Shown here in pieces: positions 28,891 through 39,121 of a stretch of 64,000 bases of DNA (positions are counted from its first letter, which is position 1; the number at the start of each line of letters is the position of its first letter). Below the pieces are notes generated by a model, which worked only from the letters and a program-made list of their open reading frames with translations, did not search any database and was not told the DNA's origin. The stretch is from Isochrysis galbana (taxonomy: Eukaryota > Haptophyta > Isochrysidales > Isochrysidaceae): positions 2,708,144 through 2,772,143 of the forward strand of contig CM030933.1 of the NCBI GenBank assembly GCA_018136815.1, written 5' to 3'. A program made the translations under genes and the position numbers.

Positions 28891-30588
28891 CTAAGCTTGG
28901 AACGGAACCGACGAATGGTGCAAGAAGATGCGCACCTTCTTGTCCTCACAACGCTTGTAGCCGAAGGTGTACTCCACCTTGACCTTGTCGCCAGTGGTCG
29001 CGCAAGTAAAGTAATAGTTGCCCATGGCGAGGGCAATGCCATTTACTGTCTGAATCTGATGGTTGTCATACACACAGTTCGCCCACCCATTGCCTCCGTT
29101 GATGGCGAATCCCCGATCTTCCTCGTGACCAATGGGCACAGCCTTGTAGCCAACGAAGTAAGACATGGCATCTTCGGCGCTGGGGCGGAACTGCGCGGTG
29201 TTGCATTTTGTGGGCTTGAACATGACATCGCCGTGGCCATAGCCGTAGAGCTCTCCCGCGGCCTTCGCAGCAGCGGCAACATAATCTCCTCCCTCAGCGT
29301 AGATTGCGGAGATGCGCTTGATGGCGGCAGCCCAGCGGGTCTGGACGTCCTTCACCTCCTCGACAGTGACGGGTGCACCAATGGCGCCAAGGACTGGGGC
29401 AACGCCGTCAGTCGGCTTCTTGAACGGAACCGATGAATGATGCAGGAAGATGCGAACCTTGCCATCAAGGCAGCGCTTGTAGCCGAAGGTGTACTCCACG
29501 CGAGTCTTGTCGCCGGTGGTTGCGCACGTGAAGTCGTAGTTGCCCATGGCAATGCCAACGCCGTTCTGCACGGTGATCTTATGGTTCATGTATTCCACAT
29601 TGGCCCAGCCCTTGCCACCATTGATGGCAAAGCCAGCATCCTCATCGTATCCGGTCTCGACATTGGCGTTTCCAACGAAGTACGACATGGCATCCTCGCC
29701 CGTCGGGCGGAACTGGACGTCAGCGCACTTCGTCGGCTTGAAGAGCACGTCGCCGTGGCCATATCCGTACAGCTCACCTGCAGCCTCGCCGGCGGCACCA
29801 ACAAAATCACCTCCGGTGAGGTAAGCCTTCGAAATGTCCACAATCGCCTGTGACCACTTGGACTGAATCTCCAGGATCTCTTCCTCCGTGACGGGCTGCG
29901 GAACGCCGGCACCGAACGGAACTGACGAGTGGTGAAGGAAGATGCGCAGCTTACCATCGTCGCACTTCTTGTAGCCGAATGTGTACTCCACCTTGGTGCT
30001 GCTACCATCCGACGCATCAGTGAAATAGTAGTTGCCCATGGCAATAGCGGTGGCACCACGGAGTTCGATCTTGTGGTTGAAGAAGACCACGTCCGACCAG
30101 CCCTTACCGCCATTGATGGCGAACCCCTTGTCCTCCGTGTAACCACCGTCAACGGCGTCGCAACCCACAAAGTAAGACATGGCGTCCTCGCCGGTGGGTC
30201 GGAACTGGTACTCGGCACACTTTGTCGGCTTGAATAGGACCTCACCGTGGCCGTAGCCGTAGAGCTCGCCGGCAGCATCGGCAGCGGCCTGCACATAGTC
30301 GCCGCCCTCGAGGAATGTCGCACTTATCTGCTTGATCGAGTTGGCCCAGAGGTCCTGCGCCGCGATCACTTCTTCCTCAGTGATAGAGAGGTCAGGCACG
30401 AGGGAGGTGGCGATTTCGTCGGACTTGACTTCCTCGACAGCCGCGGGTGACTCGACGGCCGACTCGACCTCGGCGAGGTTCATCGCGAGGGACGGGTACG
30501 CGTGCGTCATCGCCGCATGGCGAGGCGTGCGGAGCACCGCCTGAGGCTGGAGGACCAAGGAGGCGGCGAGGAGGGAGACGTAGAGCAT
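28891..30588 (-). CDS. Iota-class carbonic anhydrase, three tandem domains
   Basis: This is a single exon of 565 residues. After a leader (MLYVSLLAASLVLQPQAVLR, then TPRHAAMTHAYPSLAMN) that looks like a signal peptide plus plastid transit peptide, three domains of about 160 residues follow. Each runs from (I/V)(T/V)EEE(V/I) through GELYGYGHG(E/D)V(L/M)FKPTKC, FRP(T/S)(G/A)EDAMSYFVG, (E/D)DKGFAINGGKGW or EDRGFAINGGNGW, and MGNY(Y/D)FT to RIFLHHSSVPF. This is the COG4337/CaMKII-association-like NTF2 fold now known as iota carbonic anhydrase in diatoms, chlorarachniophytes and cyanobacteria, where the HHSS region lies in the metal-independent active site. It interconverts CO2 and bicarbonate, here probably near the plastid. 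The ATG at 30588 was chosen because upstream translation is G/C homopolymer-driven. All three domains keep HHSS, so all may be active. Confidence 0.88.
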   Translation of the reverse strand: MLYVSLLAASLVLQPQAVLRTPRHAAMTHAYPSLAMNLAEVESAVESPAAVEEVKSDEIATSLVPDLSITEEEVIAAQDLWANSIKQISATFLEGGDYVQAAADAAGELYGYGHGEVLFKPTKCAEYQFRPTGEDAMSYFVGCDAVDGGYTEDKGFAINGGKGWSDVVFFNHKIELRGATAIAMGNYYFTDASDGSSTKVEYTFGYKKCDDGKLRIFLHHSSVPFGAGVPQPVTEEEILEIQSKWSQAIVDISKAYLTGGDFVGAAGEAAGELYGYGHGDVLFKPTKCADVQFRPTGEDAMSYFVGNANVETGYDEDAGFAINGGKGWANVEYMNHKITVQNGVGIAMGNYDFTCATTGDKTRVEYTFGYKRCLDGKVRIFLHHSSVPFKKPTDGVAPVLGAIGAPVTVEEVKDVQTRWAAAIKRISAIYAEGGDYVAAAAKAAGELYGYGHGDVMFKPTKCNTAQFRPSAEDAMSYFVGYKAVPIGHEEDRGFAINGGNGWANCVYDNHQIQTVNGIALAMGNYYFTCATTGDKVKVEYTFGYKRCEDKKVRIFLHHSSVPFQA

Positions 30589-31090
30589 AGTGAGGTCGTC
30601 GGAGGCCCGTGCGTCTGGAAGCCGTGCACCGCGACGGAGGAGATCAAGGGGAACCTTGGGACAGACAGTGGGAGGAAAGCGAGGGGAAGATGCGAGTCGA
30701 AGCTTCGACGCGGTTCGAGCCGCCGCGCGGGGGGGGGGGGATTCCGCCCCTGCCGCCGCCGCCCCCCCCGCGCCTCCCCCCCTCCCAGCCTCTCGCGCGC
30801 GGGGGGGGGGCGGGGGCGGGGGCGGGGGGGGAGGGGGGGCGGTGCCAAGCCCACGGCAGACGAGATCGGACGGCGATCTCCGACGGAGCTCCGCGCCGAG
30901 GCAGCGCGCGGGGGGGGGGGGAGAGCAGGGAGGGGGGGGGAGGGGGAAGGGGGGAAGGGGGCGGGGGGAAGGGGGGAAGGGGGGGGCGGGGGGGGGAAGG
31001 CGGGGGGGAGGGGGGGGGGGGGCGGAGGAGAGAGAGAAAGAGCGGGAAGGATGCGCCCAGCGGAGGAGAGAGAGATGCACCCGCCCACTT
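30589..31090 (-). promoter_or_regulatory. C-rich leader/promoter of the carbonic anhydrase
   Basis: The plus strand is an extreme G tract (30728-31025, many G8-G12 runs), so C-rich in the gene's sense. Such G runs can form quadruplexes on the non-coding strand. Long Gly/Arg or Pro/Arg frames crossing it are artefacts of the tract. Confidence 0.5.
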
Positions 31091-31298
31091 GAGATGCGGA
31101 ACTCTCCACGAAGAGTCTCCGTTGGGCTCGCCCGTTGAGAGCGCTTGCTAAAGGACCGAAGGCGGACGGCACACCCAACCCCAGTGCGAAAGCAGCAGGG
31201 CGGTCAAACGGCTATGTATTTCAAAAAAAACTTCATAACATTCATAGAGGCATTCGCTTCGTGGAACGGCCCGCTTCGTGGAACGGCCCCTGCCCTTG

Positions 31299-32005
31299 CC
31301 ATGGCTCCCAAGGCCCAATCCGAGCCCCCCGTACGCTCCAAGGTGCCCAAGGGGCACTACACAGTCCAGGCCCGCGATGCCCGCGCCCTGGACCGAGCGC
31401 GCGCGCTGCAGGAAGTGCGAGATGCGGTTGCGTACTGCCACGAGCGCAACGTCGGCGCCAAAGCCGCCATTGCCACAGGGCTGTTTCCGCAGGCAACGAG
31501 GCACAAGGTGACCACTGCTCTACAAAAAGGAGCCAGTGGTGAGAAAGCACCCCGCGACGCGAATAGGCAGATTCTCACGAATGAGGAGCGCATGAAATTG
31601 GCGCAATGGATCCTTGCCTGCGCTGATGCTCACACACCGCAGAACAGGCACCAAATCTCTGTCAAGGTCCGCAAGATGCTCGGCGAGCGTCACCGTTTCA
31701 ACAAGGCGCGCAAGTTCGGCAAAGGATCTATACTTCTCAACACCCCTGAGCTCGACCACCTGAACAGCGACGTCGACCTCTCTCACACGTTCTTCCAGCG
31801 CGTGTACCCCTGGTGGCGTGCACATGGCCCCGATGGAGACGGAGGCGCGCGCCGCGCGCAGCTAGATGCAGCCTGTAGAGAGCTCTCATTTACACCCGGG
31901 ATGAGCTCCTGGGTCCAACTAGAGGTGGGGACAGTAAAAAGTAAAAATCGGGTTCTCATGATCGCTTTCTTATTTATAGCAAAAAAATGCATGTATGATG
32001 TATGA
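31299..32005 (+). CDS. Truncated transposase-like protein with CENP-B/Pogo-type HTH
   Basis: The frame from ATG 31299 starts MAPKAQSEPPVRSKVPKGHY. It carries a psq-like segment (AVAYCHERNVGAKAAIATGL) and a second helical block ILTNEERMKLAQWILACADA, then HTPQNRHQISVKVRKMLGER, ending HTFFQRVYPWWRAH. That pattern (NEE..LA.WI...A....P..R.Q....V..(M/L)L......F...W...) is typical of the DNA-binding half of CENP-B/Pogo-type transposases and related domesticated proteins. The DDE catalytic domain is missing and the frame ends in low-complexity sequence. No terminal repeats were identified. Confidence 0.45.
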
Positions 32006-33717
32006 TGTATGACCTCCATATGCCCCAACTAGACGACTAGACGACCCTCCGAGTCTCAGCTCCCTATTCTTTCGCGCGCGCGCGCGCGCCGACGTGAGAC
32101 GTGATAAAATTCCAATTTTTTTGGCCCGGCGGTGTCCACGGCCCACGTAACCACTTTAATAGGGCCTGGTAAGGGTTTCGCGAAACTTTTTACGAAACTT
32201 TGGGGGGTTTCGGCGGGAAAAAACTTTCGCGAAACATCGGGGCGGGGGTAAATGGCGCGAACGCGAAACATACGCAAAACATCGCGAAACATTAATGTTG
32301 GGAAGACCAGTATGTAGCAGTACTGGGTCGGTCTTGGCGCGGTCGCCTCGGCGACCGCGGTGTCTCCATCACTACTTCGTCCAGCGCGGGCCGAGGGCCG
32401 CGGCAGCGGGCCGTCGCTCGACGCTCCGTCCGCTGCCTTTCCCCCCCCTCCCACCTATGTGACTTCTCTTCCCCACTCTAATAACAGAGTCATCAAGGAT
32501 CGTAGCTCACTGCATCTCGCGTGTCTTCGGAATCATTCCCTCGCTTTCGTTGTTGTTGCAGATTGATTCTCTTTCTCCGTTGATTGCCGCTATTTACAGG
32601 AGATGAGACGCGTGTCGTCTGCGGTTGCACCCACCGCAACACCCGAGCAAAACTCCTGTAAAAGGGAGAAATGGGTGGGACGATGCGTACAAATAGGTTG
32701 CCGCGTCAAGCTTCCAAATTTGTGCTCAAAGGGCCCACGGGTGCTCTCATCTTCTATTTTAAGCGTCGCCTTCAACGTTTGGTTTCTCGGTTATCTTTGG
32801 TTTCTCTCGCCTTGTAGTTCTAATCCTGGATTTCTTCTATTTCGGTTACTCTGTTCTCCTTCCATGCCGCTCGTCGAGACGACTCGAATTTAGTTGGGGA
32901 GTGTCGTATTCCATACGAGGACAGACTTTTACTTCTAGCCTGTGAGTTATTTTAAGTCTCACCTACGACTAACACCGCAGCACGCAGGAAAACCTGAACC
33001 CTGAAACGAAAATATATGATAAACAGGTCACTCAGCAGCACAGGAGGAGGGCGAGAACACGCCGCTGAGGACAGGTGCACCCCGCTCCACTCGGACCCCC
33101 CAAAAGACCCGAGCCCCTAAGTAGAGCACGAGGGGAGTTGCCGCAAGGCGGGAAATGAGGGTGGGGAAGGGAAAAGGGCGTGGCTACGAGGAAACGTTCC
33201 AGTGCCACGAGTGAGGCGAGAATTTTAAAAGATTTTTTTTGTTCGTAAGGGCTCAGATAACGCTGGCACAGGTTCAGACATGCTGGATGGCCTAGAAGGA
33301 ACGAAACGAGAACCCGAATTCTAGGCCGCTAGGGACGAACCCTACCGCCCTAGATGTGCCTGAGCTTCACCGTGTGGCCTCACGGCGAATGACCTGGAGA
33401 TAAGAGCCTGGAAATCGCATCATTTACGATGAATGCGACATTATGAGGAAGTTCGCCGTCAACCTTCAAGCTTCAAGAATTTTTGATTTTTTCTCCAAAT
33501 CTTCTTGGGTGGTTCCATCTTCGTAGCTTTCGATTCTACTGCAATACACATTCCCGCCAAGTTGCGGCTCTAGCACCATGGGAGACAATCGACACCCAAG
33601 ATCCGTGCTCCCCATCACCTAGAGAGCCCTCATTCCGCGAGTGTGTGTGTGGAATGGTGACAACTTCGTCGATGCCCCCCGTATATCGCCGCGCCAGCAC
33701 ACGTCCGACAGTGCCGC
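32006..33717. other. Intergenic with repeats and LINE ORF1 relic
   Basis: Bases 32076-32091 are a (CG)n run. Bases 32160-32300 contain repeated CGCGAAAC/ACGAAACTTT words. Near 32330-32380 the minus strand reads METPRSPRRPRQD, a relic of the TPLSPKRPRQD motif of the MERA-type LINE ORF1. Bases 32500-32560 read a short ankyrin-like DRSSLHLACLRNHS. The remainder to 33717 shows nothing recognisable except the 3' flank of the minus-strand synthetase. Confidence 0.4.
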
Positions 33718-35324
<1,607 letters not shown>

Positions 35325-35339
35325 CGCCGCGCGCCGCCG

Positions 35340-35376
35340 CCGCCCCTTCCCCCTCTCCGCCTCTCCCTCCCTCCCT

Positions 35377-35449
<73 letters not shown>

Positions 35450-35660
35450 CTCTCTGTCCTCTCTCTCCTCTCTCTCTCTGTCCTCTCTCTCCTCTCTCTC
35501 TATCTATCTCTCCCTCCCTCCCTCCCCCCCCCTCCCCCTCTCTCCCTCTCCCTCTCCCTCTCTCCATGTACTTTACTCTCTCTTTTCTCTCTCTGTGTGC
35601 CCTCTCTCCCTCTCCCTTTCTCCCCCTCTCTGTCTCTCGCTCTCCCTCTCCCTCGCCCCC
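35340..35660 (+). repeat. (CT)n microsatellite upstream of the synthetase gene
   Basis: Long CT repeats with CCCT and TGTC interruptions. In the gene's own sense the tract is (GA)n, opposite to most leaders here. Confidence 0.7.
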
Positions 35661-36306
35661 CCCCACCCCCTCTCCCTACCTCATACTACTATGTACCCGG
35701 TCCCTCCCTCTCTGTGACAGCCTCCCCACCCCCCTTCTTCCCCTTCTCTCCGTTGCGGTTCCCCTCAAGATCTCTCCCCCGTTCTCTTCTCTCTTCCCTG
35801 CAGCAAGTTACACCTCCTCCCCCCCCTCCCCTCTCCCCTTCCCCTTCCATTGGACATTCTCTCGCCGTCTACGAGATACCGCGAGCTCCCGCGCCGAAGC
35901 CACCCCCACACCTCCCATCGGGATTGTTTTGTAAAACACCTCTTTCTTGAGAAGGGGCACAACGAGCCCATCTCCCTCCTACCTCCTCCTAGCCCTACAA
36001 GGCATACACGTATCTCTTAACCGGCGAAGCACCTTAGGAGGTGCTGCAGTGCTGCATGTCACAGGTGCCTCGAGGACCGGGTGTGTTTACAATATATGGA
36101 ACGTCCATTTACCACAATTTATGGAGCTTAGAGCACTCACATGTCGCGAAGCACCTTCAAAGCCTAGATGGGAAATACGGAATACGGTGCTAGGGCCCGC
36201 GGCAAATACAGCCAAATACATATGTATTTGGCCTCCGGCCAAATACATTTCAAATACATTCGAGGCCTACAACCCAGGACGCGCTTCAAATAGGGCCAGG
36301 CGAAAA
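35661..36306. other. Intergenic with palindromic AAATACAT tract
   Basis: Bases 36205-36262 hold inverted and direct copies of CCAAATACAT (CCAAATACATATGTATTTGG, then GGCCAAATACATTTCAAATA). No gene is visible. The left part is CT-rich. Confidence 0.4.
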
Positions 36307-36406
36307 AACTATCGTTATAGTTTCAGCGATGGAGCGCGCGCCGACCGCTCCCACCTCCCAGCCCCCTGCCGTCACGACGCCCCACCGGGGCCGCCCTAGG
36401 CCCTAG
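36307..36406 (+). mobile_element. LINE 5' end with terminal palindrome (copy E)
   Basis: The palindrome AACTATCGTTATAGTT (36307-36322) is followed six bases later by an ATG at 36329 and MERAPTAPTSQPPAVTTPHR. The first three residues after MER and the Pro/Thr pattern match 7573. The frame is cut at TAG 36404-36406, exactly where a TAGGGGTAGGC sequence like a hAT terminus begins. Confidence 0.7.
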
Positions 36407-37039
36407 GGGTAGGCGGTTATGTCCCGTTCCGAAACAAGACATTTGGGCAGGTTTGCGGGAACGGGACATTTTCGCAATGTCCCAGGACATTTGGGCCCCC
36501 CAGGGGGGCGTTCGCGCGCGAAAATGGCGCGGGAGCTGCTTCTACCGTTATACTCGTAATGTCGTTATAAAGTTCCGCTCTTGGCCTCTATCACATCACA
36601 AGTACAGGCGTCTGTGATGTTGCGCTACAACCGCAATGCGCGCCGCAACGAAGAATGACGTGTGAGCAAGTGTGAGGTGTGAGATGTGTGTAGATGTGTA
36701 CGAGCCTACGAGCCTATGTAATAGTAATAACATTATACTTATACTACAATACATACTACAACGTTTACTATCTATCGGATAAAGGTACCCAGCTTTGTAG
36801 GACCAGTCCTACAATGAAGGACGGAATTGCCCACGTGTAAACACAAGCATTTGGTGGTATTCTGGCCTAACCATGGGCTTTTGGCTTACTTTGTGTGTGG
36901 ATGTTCTCTTGAAGTTGTTCTATAGCAACAAAGCACCACATTCCCATTCCCTCAAGCAAGAGCTTCGTTTTTTCGCTCGCGCAACCCTGGTCGTCCGGCG
37001 GAAACACGGGGGACCTGTCCTACGAATGCAAGAAGGTCC
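36404..37039. other. Intergenic with hAT-like left end
   Basis: TAGGGGTAGGCGGTTATGTC at 36404 resembles a hAT terminus, with nearby inverted GTCCCGTTCCG / CGGGAACGGGAC words. No matching right end with an 8 bp duplication was found. Bases 36560-36840 show nothing recognisable. Confidence 0.35.
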
Positions 37040-37340
37040 GGCCTCGGTGCGCTACCTGAGGCCTGGTTCAGAGTGTGGGGTCCGGGCAGGCCTTTGGGAC
37101 TCGTCGTCGTTGTCGTGTGTGTCTGCCTGGTCGCGTATTGTTTGTTTTGGTTATGTCTGGGTTCCCTTGTCTCTATCAGCCATTTTGCGTGGTGTGTCGG
37201 TGTTTCAATCTCCTTTGTTCCCTTGGTCCTTGGTCCCCTCGACGCGGTCGCTTCGGCGACAGCGGCGTGTCCGTGAGCTCTTCGACAGCGAGAGCGGGCG
37301 GCGGCGCGCGCTCCATGACCCTATCGTTTTAACGATAGTT
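37040..37340 (-). mobile_element. LINE 5' region with terminal palindrome (copy D)
   Basis: On the minus strand the palindrome CTATCGTTAAAACGATAG (37338-37321) precedes GGTC and an ATG at 37316. The frame reads MERAPPPALAVEELTDTPLS then PKRPRRGD and stops early. Copy C at 27785 shares the leader, MERAPPP and TPLSPKRPR, but its palindrome has a different sequence. Confidence 0.75.
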
Positions 37341-37784
37341 GGGGTTGAAAAGGCCCTGAGCAATCCCAAGCTCCAAGCAAGGCTTTGTGCTGCTTTTCGC
37401 AATGATATGGAGAAGCGCATTGGTCCGTCAAGCGTTTCTCGAGGTATTCAAAGCCGACCTTGACCTTTGCCACGTGAGCTTGTGAGCCTCATTCATTCAC
37501 ACCCGCCACACTGGCTCCCTCATCACATGCGCCATGTGCCGGTCGCCGTTCGTTCGCGCCGAGGAGTCGCTATAACAACGATGCACCGGGCACCAACGGG
37601 GACGCGCCGATGGCAGCCAGCGAGGCTGGAGAGCGCGAGGTGAACGAGCGCGAGGAGGGCAGCGAGGCGACCGGCATTGGCAACGAGTCGCCTTGACATC
37701 ATCTCCATGCGGAAGGTGGGCGTGTGCGTGCTGCACGAGATCATCGGCGAGTGCGTCATCACTGCGATGAGCGGCACGTGACGT
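37341..37784. other. Intergenic
   Basis: No feature is recognised. Confidence 0.3.
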
Positions 37785-37903
37785 GAACATTGGATATTTG
37801 CTTGGATATTTGGGGGGGGGCGGATGGATATTTCTTGGATATTTCTCATGGATAAATGGGGCATTTTAAATGCATTTTCAATGGATAAAGATGCCTACCC
37901 CTA
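37785..37903. repeat. GGATATTT-rich hAT-like end
   Basis: Five GGATATTT/GGATAAA words in about 110 bases end in GATGCCTACCCCTA (37890-37903), a degenerate inverted copy of the TAGGGGTTGGC terminus at 24579. The partner end was not identified. Confidence 0.45.
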
Positions 37904-38103
37904 GCCTTGCGACTTTTCGATACTACAACGAAATTCTCGTGGGTGAGAGTATGGAGACAAGGGTGTTTATGGAAGAAAACGCTGGCGGCGAAATGCTCTC
38001 TTCTTCTTCATATCGCACTCTCTCGCTCCCACACCGCATGTCACAGATGGCGCCCTCACCCCTTCTCAATGCCCCTTCCGCTACTGCAAGTTTGACACCG
38101 CAG

Positions 38104-38400
38104 CAGTAGGAGGAGGCAAAGAGACTCTTTTATCAGCTGGTGGCTGATTTCAAGAGCCGCGCCATGGATGCCGCAAAACGTGGTGAGATCGTCCACCCTC
38201 TCAAGAACTGGGACGTGCTCGAGGCCAAGCAGCGGCGTCTCTACGGGGGGGGGGGGAACCACAACTATTGGAAGAGCAAGCACGAGATCGCGCCCACGCT
38301 GCCCAATAAGCCAGCAACTCGCTCCTCTCCAAGGCCACTACCGTCAAGGCCAGCGGCATGCACAAGCGAACTATATCTATATACCCCATGCTCCATCCAC
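38104..38400 (+). pseudogene. Coding-like fragment, unrecognised
   Basis: The frame reads EEAKRLFYQLVADFKSRAMD, then AAKRGEIVHPLKNWDVLEAK and QRRLYGGGGNHNYWKSKHE, with ordinary amino-acid composition. It is interrupted by a G run at 38246 and low-complexity sequence after that. No start, domain or partner exon was established. Confidence 0.25.
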
Positions 38401-39121
38401 TCTACGTGGGTGCGTGGTTATATAAGGAAGTCAAACACTATGTTTAAATTCTACGTGTGTAGAAATGATAAAGTCTGGATGGGGATGGAGGATGGGCGCA
38501 GGAAAAGGCAAATACAAATACACCAAAGTAAATAAAGCGGTAGAAACCCCGGGACACACCCATCTAGCACATATTCGGTGCCCTTTGGGCGTCAGAGCCA
38601 CCCCGGCCCCCGGGAGCCCCCACGCCCACGCCCCCACAACGCAGCGTAACCCAAAAATAAAAACGGCAAAACAGGGCTAAATACACGATCTCGGAGAGCC
38701 CGAATTCAGAATGAATCCGGGCGCGCTGCGAGCACACGCGTGAGAAAACCGCACGACCCAAGGACCAAGGACCAAGCACTTGGGAAGAAAAAAGGCGTAA
38801 ACGCCCGGGCTCCCTGCGTTTCGAAGATAATCGTTGTGACTATGGCGGGAACGCTAGAACCTATGAACTGTGGCATTTGAGGACCACTGAACGAGCCCGC
38901 CCGGGCTCAAGATCGATTCCTAGTCTTGGCCGCTTAGGGGTGCCTGCTGCCCATTTCGCTCATAGAGTTGTGCATTGATGATGCGCGGCCATGCCCATAC
39001 CCTAGACGGAGGGCGTCATCCTGAGGGGGAAACAAGCAGCCCAACTCGGTAGCTTGGGAGCCCCTACAACTGGAGCGATTCGAGGCTTGAACAAATGGTC
39101 CGAAAATCGGTTGCAACGGAG
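38401..39121. other. Intergenic
   Basis: No feature is recognised. The right part is the likely 3' UTR of the minus-strand FAM149-like gene. Confidence 0.3.

Noticed and set aside
30502-31178. Several long Gly/Arg or Pro-rich ORFs
   Set aside because: They come from the G-run promoter tract and have no conserved segments.
36873-37463. 196-residue plus-strand ORF
   Set aside because: It runs antisense through a LINE copy with the MERA start on the other strand and has no coherent domain.
36404-37903. A second complete hAT-like element between TAGGGGTAGGC at 36404 and GCCTACCCCTA ending at 37903
   Set aside because: The first 11 bases match as inverted repeats, but the flanking 8-mers (CTAGGCCC and GCCTTGCG) differ and other elements lie between, so pairing is not supported.
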